A stretch of 64,000 bases of DNA from an uncultured Pelagibacteraceae bacterium (lineage in GTDB: Bacteria; Pseudomonadota; Alphaproteobacteria; Pelagibacterales; Pelagibacteraceae). The stretch covers positions 157,298 through 221,297 of the forward strand of contig CACGMC010000003.1 of assembly GCA_902574035.1 (NCBI GenBank). Direction: 5' to 3'. The notes beneath the pieces are model-generated. The model had not been told where the DNA came from. It worked only from the letters and a program-made list of their open reading frames with translations, and ran no database searches. This document shows positions 1 to 7,796 of this stretch, piece by piece. The translations under genes were made by a program, and so were the position numbers. Position 1 is the first letter of the stretch, and the number at the start of each line of letters is the position of its first letter.

Positions 1-2
1 AA

Positions 3-824
3 GAACTCAGGAAAATGAAAAAGGAAAAAGATGAAATTGTCAGAAGAGATAAAAAGATGAAACAGGAGGAGTTAAAGGCAAAACAAATTGAAGTTAAAGA
101 AGAAATTAAACTAGTTAAAGAGAGAAAAATTGAATTAAAGAAATTTATTCGAGAGGAGCAGGCCCAGGTAAGAAAAGAACAAGCTGAAAAACAAAGATTA
201 TTTTACGAAAAGATCAAACTCGAGAAAAAAATTGAACAATTCAGAAAAAGAGAAGCCTTAGAAATAAAAAATTTAGAAAAGATCGTTTTAAATCAAGAAA
301 GAGAAAATTATGAAGAAGTACAAGCAAGAATTGAAAAAATAAAATTAAAATATCAAGCTATTAGAGATCAAAAGATAAGAGAAAGAATTGAACAGTTAGG
401 TATAGAGGTTTCAGATGATGATACTAGATCGGATCTACTTGAAAAAGAAAGACAATTTAATATTGCTAGAGAAAAAATTGAAAATAATTTAGAAAGCTTT
501 TATAGAAGTATGGCTTCTTGTGTTTTTCAGCTTAACAGACGATGGTTACCAAAAAAAATGTCATTACTAAGGGTAATAGATAGACGGTATGAGACTTCTG
601 AAATATTTATTAAATTAGATGAGGAGATAGATGAAAACTGGATTATGTTAGTGTATTTGAAAGATAATGATCCGACTTCTAATATAATTGTTGAAGATAA
701 AACCAACCCAGCGAAAAGTCAGTCTAATGAATATAAACCGAATGAAATTTTTAAGTTTTCCGACTCTCTTGTTGACTCTTTGACTTCAATGATAGACAGA
801 GAGTATAAAAAAAAATTAAATTAA
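3..824 (+). CDS. Charged coiled-coil protein, probably 5'-truncated by the window edge
   Basis: I do not recognise a family. The first ~150 residues are almost entirely Lys/Glu/Arg-rich and look like a long alpha-helical coiled coil; the last ~110 residues are more mixed and look folded. No signal peptide or membrane segment is visible. The frame is open to the left edge, so the gene may begin upstream. An ATG at position 15 (269 codons) is the first visible start, and the AGGA just before it sits too close for a good ribosome site. It converges on the next gene with a 4 bp overlap of the two stop regions. Function is unknown. Confidence 0.6.
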   Translation, partial: ELRKMKKEKDEIVRRDKKMKQEELKAKQIEVKEEIKLVKERKIELKKFIREEQAQVRKEQAEKQRLFYEKIKLEKKIEQFRKREALEIKNLEKIVLNQERENYEEVQARIEKIKLKYQAIRDQKIRERIEQLGIEVSDDDTRSDLLEKERQFNIAREKIENNLESFYRSMASCVFQLNRRWLPKKMSLLRVIDRRYETSEIFIKLDEEIDENWIMLVYLKDNDPTSNIIVEDKTNPAKSQSNEYKPNEIFKFSDSLVDSLTSMIDREYKKKLN

Positions 825-1870
825 TATAAGACCTCAGATAATTTTGTCACCTGCCCGATTTTAAAAATAATTGCGTCATTTTTCTTAAAACCAAATTTCC
901 CTGCATTATTTTTAAATCTTTCAGGTGGTTCCATTATTGGTTCTAAAGAGAGAATAACCGTCCCCCAGTGCATACCTATTACTTTTTTACTTTTAAGATC
1001 TCTTGCTACACCCAAAGCTTCCTCTGGATTAGTATGATAAACTGACTTATCTTTTTGGGGCATTATTGGAAAAAAATTGTATGCTCCAATATTTATAAAA
1101 GTAATATCTATCGGGCCATATTTGTCCCCAAGTTTTTTGTAAATATTTCCAACACCAGTATCACAAGCAAACAAAATTTTTTTGTCTTTGTACTCGATTA
1201 GATAGTTCCCCCATAAAGTTTTGTTAGTATCAAACAAACTTCTTTTCGACCAATGAACAGCTGGTAAAAGTGTAATTTTTAATTCTTCATTAATTTTAAT
1301 TGTTTCGTACCAGTCTAATTCATTAACGTCTTTGTAACGATTAAAATATTTTGATAATTTTAATGGAGTAATTACTTTTGCATCTTTATGCGGAAAGTTC
1401 CTTACAGCATTAACATCTAGATGATCATAGTGATTATGTGTGAGTAAAAAAATATCCGTTTTAGGGACCTCTTTTAAATTTATAGCTGGTTCAACATATC
1501 TTTTTGGACCAAAAATTAATGGTCCTGTATTTTTTGAGAACAATGGGTCGGTAATAATTGTTGTATTTCCAAGTTTAATTAAAAATGTAGCATGCCCTAT
1601 CCAAGCAATATAATCATTTTTTAAATTATCATTAAGGTCCTTAAGAACCTTGCCTCTTGGAACAACATGATCCTCGGGAAAATTGATTTTAATTTTTTTT
1701 CTTTCATCATTGAAAATTTTATAAGACCATTTTATATTTGGGTCTCTTTTTGGTGACCCTTCAGGATTTCTAAAGGTTCCGTCTGCTAGGTGATGATATG
1801 GTTTTTCTGCCATAGCATTAACTGAGATTAATATATTTAAAACTAAAAAATATATGAAATACAATTTCAT
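821..1870 (-). CDS. Secreted metallo-beta-lactamase-fold hydrolase (NAPE-PLD/UlaG-like)
   Basis: 349 residues. Residues 1-21 form a signal peptide, so the enzyme should act in the periplasm. The zinc-binding HxHxDH motif is clear (THNHYDHLD, about residues 144-152), followed by further metal ligands in VHW (about residue 206), FACDTG and GMHWGT. This is the pattern of the NAPE-PLD-like branch of the metallo-beta-lactamase fold, whose members include phosphodiesterases and lactonases. The exact substrate cannot be told. Its start codon overlaps the stop codon of a tiny upstream gene (TAATG), so the two are probably translationally coupled. Confidence 0.8.
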   Translation of the reverse strand: MKLYFIYFLVLNILISVNAMAEKPYHHLADGTFRNPEGSPKRDPNIKWSYKIFNDERKKIKINFPEDHVVPRGKVLKDLNDNLKNDYIAWIGHATFLIKLGNTTIITDPLFSKNTGPLIFGPKRYVEPAINLKEVPKTDIFLLTHNHYDHLDVNAVRNFPHKDAKVITPLKLSKYFNRYKDVNELDWYETIKINEELKITLLPAVHWSKRSLFDTNKTLWGNYLIEYKDKKILFACDTGVGNIYKKLGDKYGPIDITFINIGAYNFFPIMPQKDKSVYHTNPEEALGVARDLKSKKVIGMHWGTVILSLEPIMEPPERFKNNAGKFGFKKNDAIIFKIGQVTKLSEVLY

Positions 1871-2040
1871 TAATGTTTTTTATTTCTAGTATTATCATTT
1901 ATTTTTTTTCCATATTCCTTAATTTTATCCCATTCACCTAAACTTTTTGAACTGTTTTCTGCTTTTCTACTAATTATTAATGGCACCATAATTAATAATA
2001 TGAATAAGAATATTATAGCAATAATAAGGGATAATGACAT
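1870..2040 (-). CDS. Small single-pass membrane protein, 56 aa
   Basis: The 56-codon frame runs from an ATG at 2040 to a stop that overlaps the next start codon by one base. Residues 2-23 are strongly hydrophobic (one membrane helix); the rest is polar and basic, with a GEWDKIKEYGKK stretch that looks like real protein. AAGGG lies 5-6 bases before the ATG. The ribosome site and start codon are inside a perfect 31-base inverted repeat (2022-2052). Function is unknown; coupling to the downstream hydrolase suggests a shared envelope role. Confidence 0.55.
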   Translation of the reverse strand: MSLSLIIAIIFLFILLIMVPLIISRKAENSSKSLGEWDKIKEYGKKINDNTRNKKH

Positions 2041-2052
2041 TATCCCTTATTA
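2022..2052. repeat. Perfect 31-base inverted repeat over a start codon
   Basis: Two 15-base arms are perfectly complementary around one central base (2037). On the minus strand it contains the AAGGG ribosome site and the ATG of the 56-aa gene. As RNA it could fold into a 13 bp hairpin hiding the start; as DNA it could be an operator. No U-tract follows on either strand, which argues against a simple terminator. Confidence 0.6.
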
Positions 2053-2080
2053 GCACATTTTTGTTTTTTTTCTAAATAAA

Positions 2081-2284
2081 TTAACTATTTAAACAATGTT
2101 TTTTATTGATTCTTTTATCGAAGTCATCAAGCGCCTCTTTAGACACGAACCAGATAAGTGAGGACTCTTGAATTTGTTTTGAATCAGCAACTGTACATTT
2201 TTTGCCTAATTTGATTTTTGCTACGTTACCACCGGCACAGTTTGTCAACATAAGAAGTAAAGCTGCAATTGATAATATTTTCAT
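2081..2284 (-). CDS. Small putative lipoprotein, 67 aa
   Basis: Residues 1-16 form a short lipoprotein signal: basic start, hydrophobic core, and a lipobox-like LTNC-AGG with Cys16 as the likely lipidated residue. The mature part is ~50 residues with two more cysteines (about positions 30 and 64) that could form a disulfide. No known family is recognised. It lies 40 bases upstream of the 56-aa membrane protein on the same strand. Small entericidin-like or structural lipoproteins are possible, but this is not shown. Confidence 0.55.
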   Translation of the reverse strand: MKILSIAALLLMLTNCAGGNVAKIKLGKKCTVADSKQIQESSLIWFVSKEALDDFDKRINKKHCLNS

Positions 2285-2395
2285 AATTAATTATTTAAAG
2301 TCAGATTTGGTAGATTGGTTGTCATAAAATTGTTCAAAATAAGAAAGAAATTCAAGCAAGTTGAAGTTGTATCAATAAGAACATATATTCATCTG

Positions 2396-2785
2396 ATGGA
2401 TCATAAATATAGAGTGAGAATATATTACGAGGACACAGATGCAGGAGGAGTAGTCTTTTACGCTAATTATTTTAAATTCACTGAAAGGGCTAGAACAGAA
2501 CTTATTTATGAAAAATTAAAACTTAAACACATTGAGCTTAAAGAGAAATTTGATGTCATTTTTGTGGTAAAATCATTATCATCTAAATATATCGCTCCAG
2601 CTAAATTTGAAGATGATTTAATAGTTATTTCAAAAATATTAGAAAAAAGCCCTGTTAGACTAGTTCTTGAACAAAATATCGAAAAAGGCAAAAAACTGAT
2701 CTTTACATCCAAAATTGAATTAGCTGTAGTTTCTTCAAAAGGTAAAATTACCAAATTACCAGATCAGCTACTGTCTTTAATTTAA
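2396..2785 (+). CDS. ybgC: YbgC/Tol-Pal-associated acyl-CoA thioesterase
   Basis: A 129-residue hotdog-fold thioesterase. The signature YYEDTDAGGVVFYANY at the N-terminus holds the catalytic Asp of the YbgC/4-hydroxybenzoyl-CoA thioesterase family; YbgC hydrolyses acyl-CoA and is often linked to the Tol-Pal envelope system. I start it at the ATG at 2396 (MDHKYRV), which aligns with the usual N-terminus of this ~135 aa family. A TTG 81 bases upstream would add an atypical basic extension. No tol-pal genes are nearby; it is followed by purE. Confidence 0.85.
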   Translation: MDHKYRVRIYYEDTDAGGVVFYANYFKFTERARTELIYEKLKLKHIELKEKFDVIFVVKSLSSKYIAPAKFEDDLIVISKILEKSPVRLVLEQNIEKGKKLIFTSKIELAVVSSKGKITKLPDQLLSLI

Positions 2786-2835
2786 TCTTTTAAATGCTCT
2801 ATTGTATTTTTCTTAAAAATTGTTAAAAATGTTTT

Positions 2836-3318
2836 GTGAAAGCAAATTCTCCAAATAAAGTAGCAATAATTATGGGTAGTAAAAACGACTATCCAGTCAT
2901 GAAAAAATGTGAGCAAATTTTAAGAAAATTTAAAGTAAAAAATGATGTTTTGATAGTAAGTGCTCATAGAACTCCCGACAGACTTTTTAAATTTGCAAAA
3001 AATGCGCATAAAAATTACTCAGTTATTTGTGCGGGCGCAGGACGAGCTGCTCATTTAGCAGGAATGTGTGCGTCTTTAACAAAAATTCCAGTAATAGGTG
3101 TTCCAATAAAAGATAAAAAAACAGAGGGAATTTCGGCTTTATTTTCAGTAGCAGAAATGCCAAATGGGATTCCTGTTGCAACAACTGCTATAAATGGATC
3201 CCTTAATGCTGGGCTATTAGCAATTTCAATCATTGCTCTGCAAGATAAAAAAGTAAGAAATAAACTTGAAAACTACAGAGCAAGACAAACTAAATCAGTT
3301 AAAAAAAGACCAAGGTAA
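2836..3318 (+). CDS. purE: N5-carboxyaminoimidazole ribonucleotide mutase PurE
   Basis: 160 residues, the usual length of class I PurE. The motifs GSKNDYPVMKKCEQIL and SAHRTPDRL are the substrate-binding loops of the enzyme that converts N5-CAIR to CAIR in purine synthesis; the catalytic His lies in SAHRTP. The start is a GTG at 2836, because the nearby ATG at 2829 is out of frame. Its stop is followed at once by the purK start (zero spacing), so the two are co-translated and act in consecutive steps. Confidence 0.95.
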   Translation: MKANSPNKVAIIMGSKNDYPVMKKCEQILRKFKVKNDVLIVSAHRTPDRLFKFAKNAHKNYSVICAGAGRAAHLAGMCASLTKIPVIGVPIKDKKTEGISALFSVAEMPNGIPVATTAINGSLNAGLLAISIIALQDKKVRNKLENYRARQTKSVKKRPR

Positions 3319-4365
3319 ATGTCTAAATCTATATGTCTAGGAGTGATTGGTGGAGGTCAATTAGGCTCACTTTTGTGCTCTGCTGCAAAAAAATTAAAAG
3401 TAAAAACAGTTGTACTTTCAGACGATAAAGATGGACCAGCACAACATTTTTGTGATGAATTCATTCATAGCAAGTATGACGATAATGCAAAAGTTAAGGA
3501 GTTTATAAGTAAAGTTAATTTTGTAACCTACGAGTTTGAAAACATTCCAGTGGATTTTTTAAACCTAATTCAGAAAGAAAAGAAAGTATTACCCTCTCCT
3601 AAAATAAATAAAATTGCTCAAAATAGAAAACTTGAGAAGAATTTTATAAATGAATTAGGAATTAATACTACCGATTGGGTTTTCATTAAATCAGCAGAAG
3701 ATATTAAGAAAAATCAACACCTTCTTCCTGGAATACTTAAATCTAATACTTTAGGCTATGACGGAAAAGGTCAGTTTGTTTTAAACTCCTTAGATGACGT
3801 TAAACAAGATTGGTGTTTTACAAATGATTATATTCTCGAAAAAAAAGTAAATTTAAAGAAAGAAATTTCTGTTGTTATTGCTAGATATTCAAATGGGACA
3901 ATGTCAAGCTATGAGCCAATTGAAAATGTTCATAAAAATCAAATTTTATACAAATCTAAAATACCTGCTGATATAAGTGACAGGATATTTAAAAGCGCTA
4001 TTCAACATGCAAAAAAAATTGCTGAAAACTTTTCATACGTGGGTGTATTGACTGTAGAATTTTTTATTACACAAAATAATGAATTATTAGTAAATGAAAT
4101 TGCTCCACGTTTTCACAATTCAGGCCATCTTACTATTGAAGCTTTTAATATATCTCAATTTGAAAATCATGTAAGGGCTGTTTGTAATTTAGAGACAATA
4201 CCTGTCAAAAAAATTTCTAACGCAGAAATGCTAAATATTTTAGGTTTTGAGATTAATGATTTTAAGAATAGAAGTTTTAAGAAAAATGAGTTTTTTTATG
4301 ATTATTTAAAAAAAGAACCTAGAGAAGGTCGAAAAATGGGACACCTTACTACTCTCAAAGATTAG
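3319..4365 (+). CDS. purK: N5-carboxyaminoimidazole ribonucleotide synthase PurK
   Basis: 348 residues of ATP-grasp fold. The N-terminus GVIGGGQLGSLL is the typical PurK opening. The ATP-grasp part contains LKSNTLGYDGKGQFVL and the catalytic region VNEIAPRFHNSGHLTIEA. PurK carboxylates AIR to N5-CAIR using ATP and bicarbonate, feeding PurE encoded just before it. The stop codon abuts the stop of the convergent dioxygenase gene with no spacer, so there is no separate terminator region here. Confidence 0.95.
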   Translation: MSKSICLGVIGGGQLGSLLCSAAKKLKVKTVVLSDDKDGPAQHFCDEFIHSKYDDNAKVKEFISKVNFVTYEFENIPVDFLNLIQKEKKVLPSPKINKIAQNRKLEKNFINELGINTTDWVFIKSAEDIKKNQHLLPGILKSNTLGYDGKGQFVLNSLDDVKQDWCFTNDYILEKKVNLKKEISVVIARYSNGTMSSYEPIENVHKNQILYKSKIPADISDRIFKSAIQHAKKIAENFSYVGVLTVEFFITQNNELLVNEIAPRFHNSGHLTIEAFNISQFENHVRAVCNLETIPVKKISNAEMLNILGFEINDFKNRSFKKNEFFYDYLKKEPREGRKMGHLTTLKD

Positions 4366-5163
4366 TTACTGAACAGTTATTCTAAACATTTTCCTATCAC
4401 CGTTAAAAGCAGTAGCAGCATGTAACATGCATCGATTTGACCACAAAGCAATATCACCAGGACTCCAACAAAAACTATAAGTAAACTCTGATTTAATCTG
4501 GTGAGATAATAAAAAACTAATTAATTTTTTTTGATCAGTCTCACAATTTAAAAGTTCAATTAAATGACCAGGTGAGCAATAAATTGTTTTTTTTCCATTA
4601 ATTGTTTGAACAATACTATGTGTAGATCTTATTTCCTTTACATCACTGGTTCCATGCTCTTTTTCTCTTAGGACTCTAGTACTTGCAATTTTACCTTTAG
4701 ATGAAAATATACCTTTAATTTTTTCAATCTTATTTTTTAATTTATTTGGTAAAGCCTCATAAGCTAAAAATTGATTAGCAAATAGAGTGTTTCCTTGTCC
4801 TTCCTTTGGAACATTTATAGCTTGGAGAAAAGTATATCTCGGTGGTTTTTCTAGATATTGAGAGTCAGTATGATAACCTTCTCCAAAACTTTTACCGCTA
4901 TCCTCTTTTTTTCTTTCAATAACATAAATATCCTTAAAATCTTTATGCGGTTTCAACATTGGGTATTTAGCTGGTGTACCAAAGTTCGAGGAAAAATCTA
5001 AATATTCTTTTGGGCTCAAATTTTGATTTTTAAAAAAAAGCACCCCAAACTTATCTAATAAATTTTGGATAATTTTAATTTGTGAATTATTTACGAGCTT
5101 TAAATTAACTTTAATATAACAGCCAACGTTATTAAGGGTGGGCCTAAATTCAAATTTATTCAT
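4366..5163 (-). CDS. TauD/TfdA-family Fe(II)/2-oxoglutarate dioxygenase
   Basis: 265 residues. The iron ligands of the family are visible: HTD at residues 98-100 and a distal His near 248 (MLHAAT), with the 2-oxoglutarate-binding Arg near 261 (MFRITV). The family oxidises small substrates such as taurine, other sulfonates, trimethyllysine or gamma-butyrobetaine; the substrate here is not evident. It is the last gene of a leftward run, 8 bp behind a B12-type radical SAM gene. No sulfonate transporter is adjacent, which argues against a classical taurine role. Confidence 0.8.
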   Translation of the reverse strand: MNKFEFRPTLNNVGCYIKVNLKLVNNSQIKIIQNLLDKFGVLFFKNQNLSPKEYLDFSSNFGTPAKYPMLKPHKDFKDIYVIERKKEDSGKSFGEGYHTDSQYLEKPPRYTFLQAINVPKEGQGNTLFANQFLAYEALPNKLKNKIEKIKGIFSSKGKIASTRVLREKEHGTSDVKEIRSTHSIVQTINGKKTIYCSPGHLIELLNCETDQKKLISFLLSHQIKSEFTYSFCWSPGDIALWSNRCMLHAATAFNGDRKMFRITVQ

Positions 5164-5171
5164 AATTATCG

Positions 5172-7295
5172 TTAATTTGATAATGCGTATTTAGTAAATA
5201 ATTCTGTAGTTTTTTTGTATATATCTCTCGGAGTTTTGATTTCAGAACTTCTTATTTTTCTAAATTGACTTTCTAAATTACTTATTCTTGTAACAATTTT
5301 TGATAACGCATTGATATCTTTACCATATCTCTCAAAATAATCATTTCTATTATTTACTTGTTCTTTTGTAAATTCAAAATAATAACATTTTTTATCTTTT
5401 AATTTAAAATCAGAAAATTTCTTTATACCTAGTTGGTCGATCCATTCTAGCACATCATATTTGAACTCATGTTTTACTGTTTCTAATTTAGACCCAGATT
5501 CTAATAAACTTTGCATTTTGAGAGTAGTAAACATTTTAATTTCTTCAATTTCTTTCTTAATTTCACTAATATTAATTCCAAGAAACTCATTTTGTATATA
5601 TTTAACTAGCTGGTCTGAAATAAAATCAATCCACCCTACTTTTGCAACTGTTAGGCTTTTAGATTTATATTTATATATTAAGTTTCCTCCTACTTTACCT
5701 TCTTTTAACAACTTGTAATTTTTTTCATCTTCATAAAATTTAATTAAGTCTTTTTCCGAATCCCAAAGCTCACCTTTAGTCTCATTGATAAAATCATTAA
5801 AAACTGTTTTCACTGACACCGGGGCTTGATCTATGTTATCATAAAGAAAATTTAAAAAGGTTGCAGATTTTATCTTAAATTGTTTTGCATAAAGAAAAAA
5901 TTCTTCATAAGGTTTTCCATTATGTAGAGACTCCACCATCAAAGCTATAGACCTAAGTGAAAGATAATCATCAAAATTTAAATCTTTAGTTGAAATACCT
6001 ACCTCTTCAACATCAAACATTTTCTTTCCATCGTATTCTCCAAAATTTAAAGGAACAATTCTATATTTACCATTATACTGGTATTTTTCCCGAAATGCTG
6101 GAGTTTTAAACTCTGTTCCGTGTAACATCATTAAAGTATAAATCGTAACTGATGAGGCATTAGAATCTAAAACTGTATTCAGTCCGTCAATAAAAGATTT
6201 TTTTGTCTCCCCAGGTAGAGGGACAATTAATTCAGCTTTAGTTGATCGTCCAGCAGCTCTTAGGTGATTATTCACCGCAATCATGTCTTCGTGTCTAATA
6301 TTTGATCTTTTAATATTTTCTAATACTGTCTCACTCATCGATTGAAGTGACATGTTAACAGAAAACATATTTCCTAGAACGCTAGTAATTTCCATTACTC
6401 TTTTTTTACTATTTTTTCCAGTTGTAGCCATAATTTGAAGTGGCCATCCAAATTTATTTTTACTTTCAAGCAAATACTCACAAACTAATTTATCTTGTGG
6501 GTACATTCCAAAATTAACATCTGCCATATGTAAATTTGTTATACCTAATTGGTTAGATTTTTTTCCTATATACTCTATTTCTGATTTTACTCTATTTTGA
6601 GAAAACTTGTTGAGCTTATGATAATAGTTTGCACCAGTGTGGCAAAAGGAGCAAGTAAATGGACAACCTCTATTAGTTTCCAAAAAAGGGGTTAATTTTC
6701 CGTCAAAAAACTTATCTAGCATTCCATTTAAATATGGCGAAGGAATCTCATCCAAGTCTTTTATTCTCTCAAGATATTTTCCAGTAATCAAAACTGGTTT
6801 GTTCTCCCTTGTTTTTGGATCAATAAAAACACAACCATCAATCGGGTTATTAAAAAAAGTATTTAAATCTTTTCTAGTATCCAAATATCTCTGTACAACA
6901 TTCAAAGCTGATCTCTCTCCCTCATAAAGAGCGTAAATATCTGTAGATGGCCTATTTAAAAGAAATTCTTTTTGTTGGTCACTCTCATGAGGAAAATTCG
7001 TACCACCTTGTAATACTATACATTTAGGATTTAATTTTTTTGCAATTTTTGCAAAATGCTCAGATAAATTACTATTCCAGGAGTAATTACTTAGTCCTAA
7101 AATATCTGGCGGCTGCGATTTGATTTTTTTTAAAAGATCATTTGGATATTTAAAAAGTTCAATATCTATTTTATCTTTTAAATTATTTTTAAGGTAACTT
7201 CCTATGAAACCTATATTGATAGGAATTGTGTCTGATACAAGTATTATTGTATCGTAAGTTAAGTCACATAAATATATTTTACATGGTTTATTCAT
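5172..7295 (-). CDS. B12-binding-domain radical SAM protein
   Basis: 707 residues. The first ~150 resemble the Rossmann-like cobalamin-binding domain found in front of many radical SAM enzymes (PDILGLSNYSWN, VLQGGTNFP, ALYEGE), although no DxHxxG base-off motif is seen. The radical SAM core follows, with the iron-sulfur motif CPFTCSFC (Cys 211, 215, 218). About 250 further residues at the C-terminus have no obvious family. Such proteins do methylations, ring contractions or other radical chemistry. The neighbouring BtuB-like receptor suggests a cobalamin connection. The substrate is unknown. Confidence 0.8.
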   Translation of the reverse strand: MNKPCKIYLCDLTYDTIILVSDTIPINIGFIGSYLKNNLKDKIDIELFKYPNDLLKKIKSQPPDILGLSNYSWNSNLSEHFAKIAKKLNPKCIVLQGGTNFPHESDQQKEFLLNRPSTDIYALYEGERSALNVVQRYLDTRKDLNTFFNNPIDGCVFIDPKTRENKPVLITGKYLERIKDLDEIPSPYLNGMLDKFFDGKLTPFLETNRGCPFTCSFCHTGANYYHKLNKFSQNRVKSEIEYIGKKSNQLGITNLHMADVNFGMYPQDKLVCEYLLESKNKFGWPLQIMATTGKNSKKRVMEITSVLGNMFSVNMSLQSMSETVLENIKRSNIRHEDMIAVNNHLRAAGRSTKAELIVPLPGETKKSFIDGLNTVLDSNASSVTIYTLMMLHGTEFKTPAFREKYQYNGKYRIVPLNFGEYDGKKMFDVEEVGISTKDLNFDDYLSLRSIALMVESLHNGKPYEEFFLYAKQFKIKSATFLNFLYDNIDQAPVSVKTVFNDFINETKGELWDSEKDLIKFYEDEKNYKLLKEGKVGGNLIYKYKSKSLTVAKVGWIDFISDQLVKYIQNEFLGINISEIKKEIEEIKMFTTLKMQSLLESGSKLETVKHEFKYDVLEWIDQLGIKKFSDFKLKDKKCYYFEFTKEQVNNRNDYFERYGKDINALSKIVTRISNLESQFRKIRSSEIKTPRDIYKKTTELFTKYALSN

Positions 7296-7300
7296 TATTT

Positions 7301-7786
7301 TTAACTTGTATATTTTAATTTTAGTTTTGCAAGATAGTAAATTAACTCAATAATACAACTAAATATAATTGTAGATACTATATTATATCCATAAAACGGT
7401 AGTCCCATTAAATAAGATTCCATTAAACCTTTCAGACTTTGATCATACATACCATTAAGCCAAACCCCATAATTAGTTATTATGAAAAATAAAGTTGCAC
7501 CACCCATAGCCCCAAATATTCTTAAGATAATCGAGCTATTTAAATATTTAGACAAAAGCCCAATAGCAATTACACTTCCCCAAGTAAAAAAAATTGTGTT
7601 GTGCAATCCTATAAATAAATCAGTCAATACATAACTTATTAAAACTAAAGGTAAAAATCTTAATCCAAAAATCGCTGGAACATAAAAACTTAACGCAATT
7701 AAACTCGTAAAGTTTGGTGGATGAGGTATAAATCTTGTAAAAGCCAAAATTAAAAATATGCCAAGACCGATATAAAATCTATTCAT
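7301..7786 (-). CDS. DUF6580-like integral membrane protein
   Basis: 161 residues, largely hydrophobic, with about five predicted membrane helices. The opening ILAFTRFIPHPPNFTSLIAL followed by a PAIFGLRFLPLVL segment is characteristic of a family of small membrane proteins (DUF6580) that resembles ECF-transporter substrate-binding components and often sits beside TonB-dependent receptors. Here it is 10 bp downstream of such a receptor and 5 bp upstream of the radical SAM gene. A role in inner-membrane uptake of the receptor's ligand is inferred, not demonstrated. Confidence 0.65.
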   Translation of the reverse strand: MNRFYIGLGIFLILAFTRFIPHPPNFTSLIALSFYVPAIFGLRFLPLVLISYVLTDLFIGLHNTIFFTWGSVIAIGLLSKYLNSSIILRIFGAMGGATLFFIITNYGVWLNGMYDQSLKGLMESYLMGLPFYGYNIVSTIIFSCIIELIYYLAKLKLKYTS

Positions 7787-7796
7787 TACGTAATTA

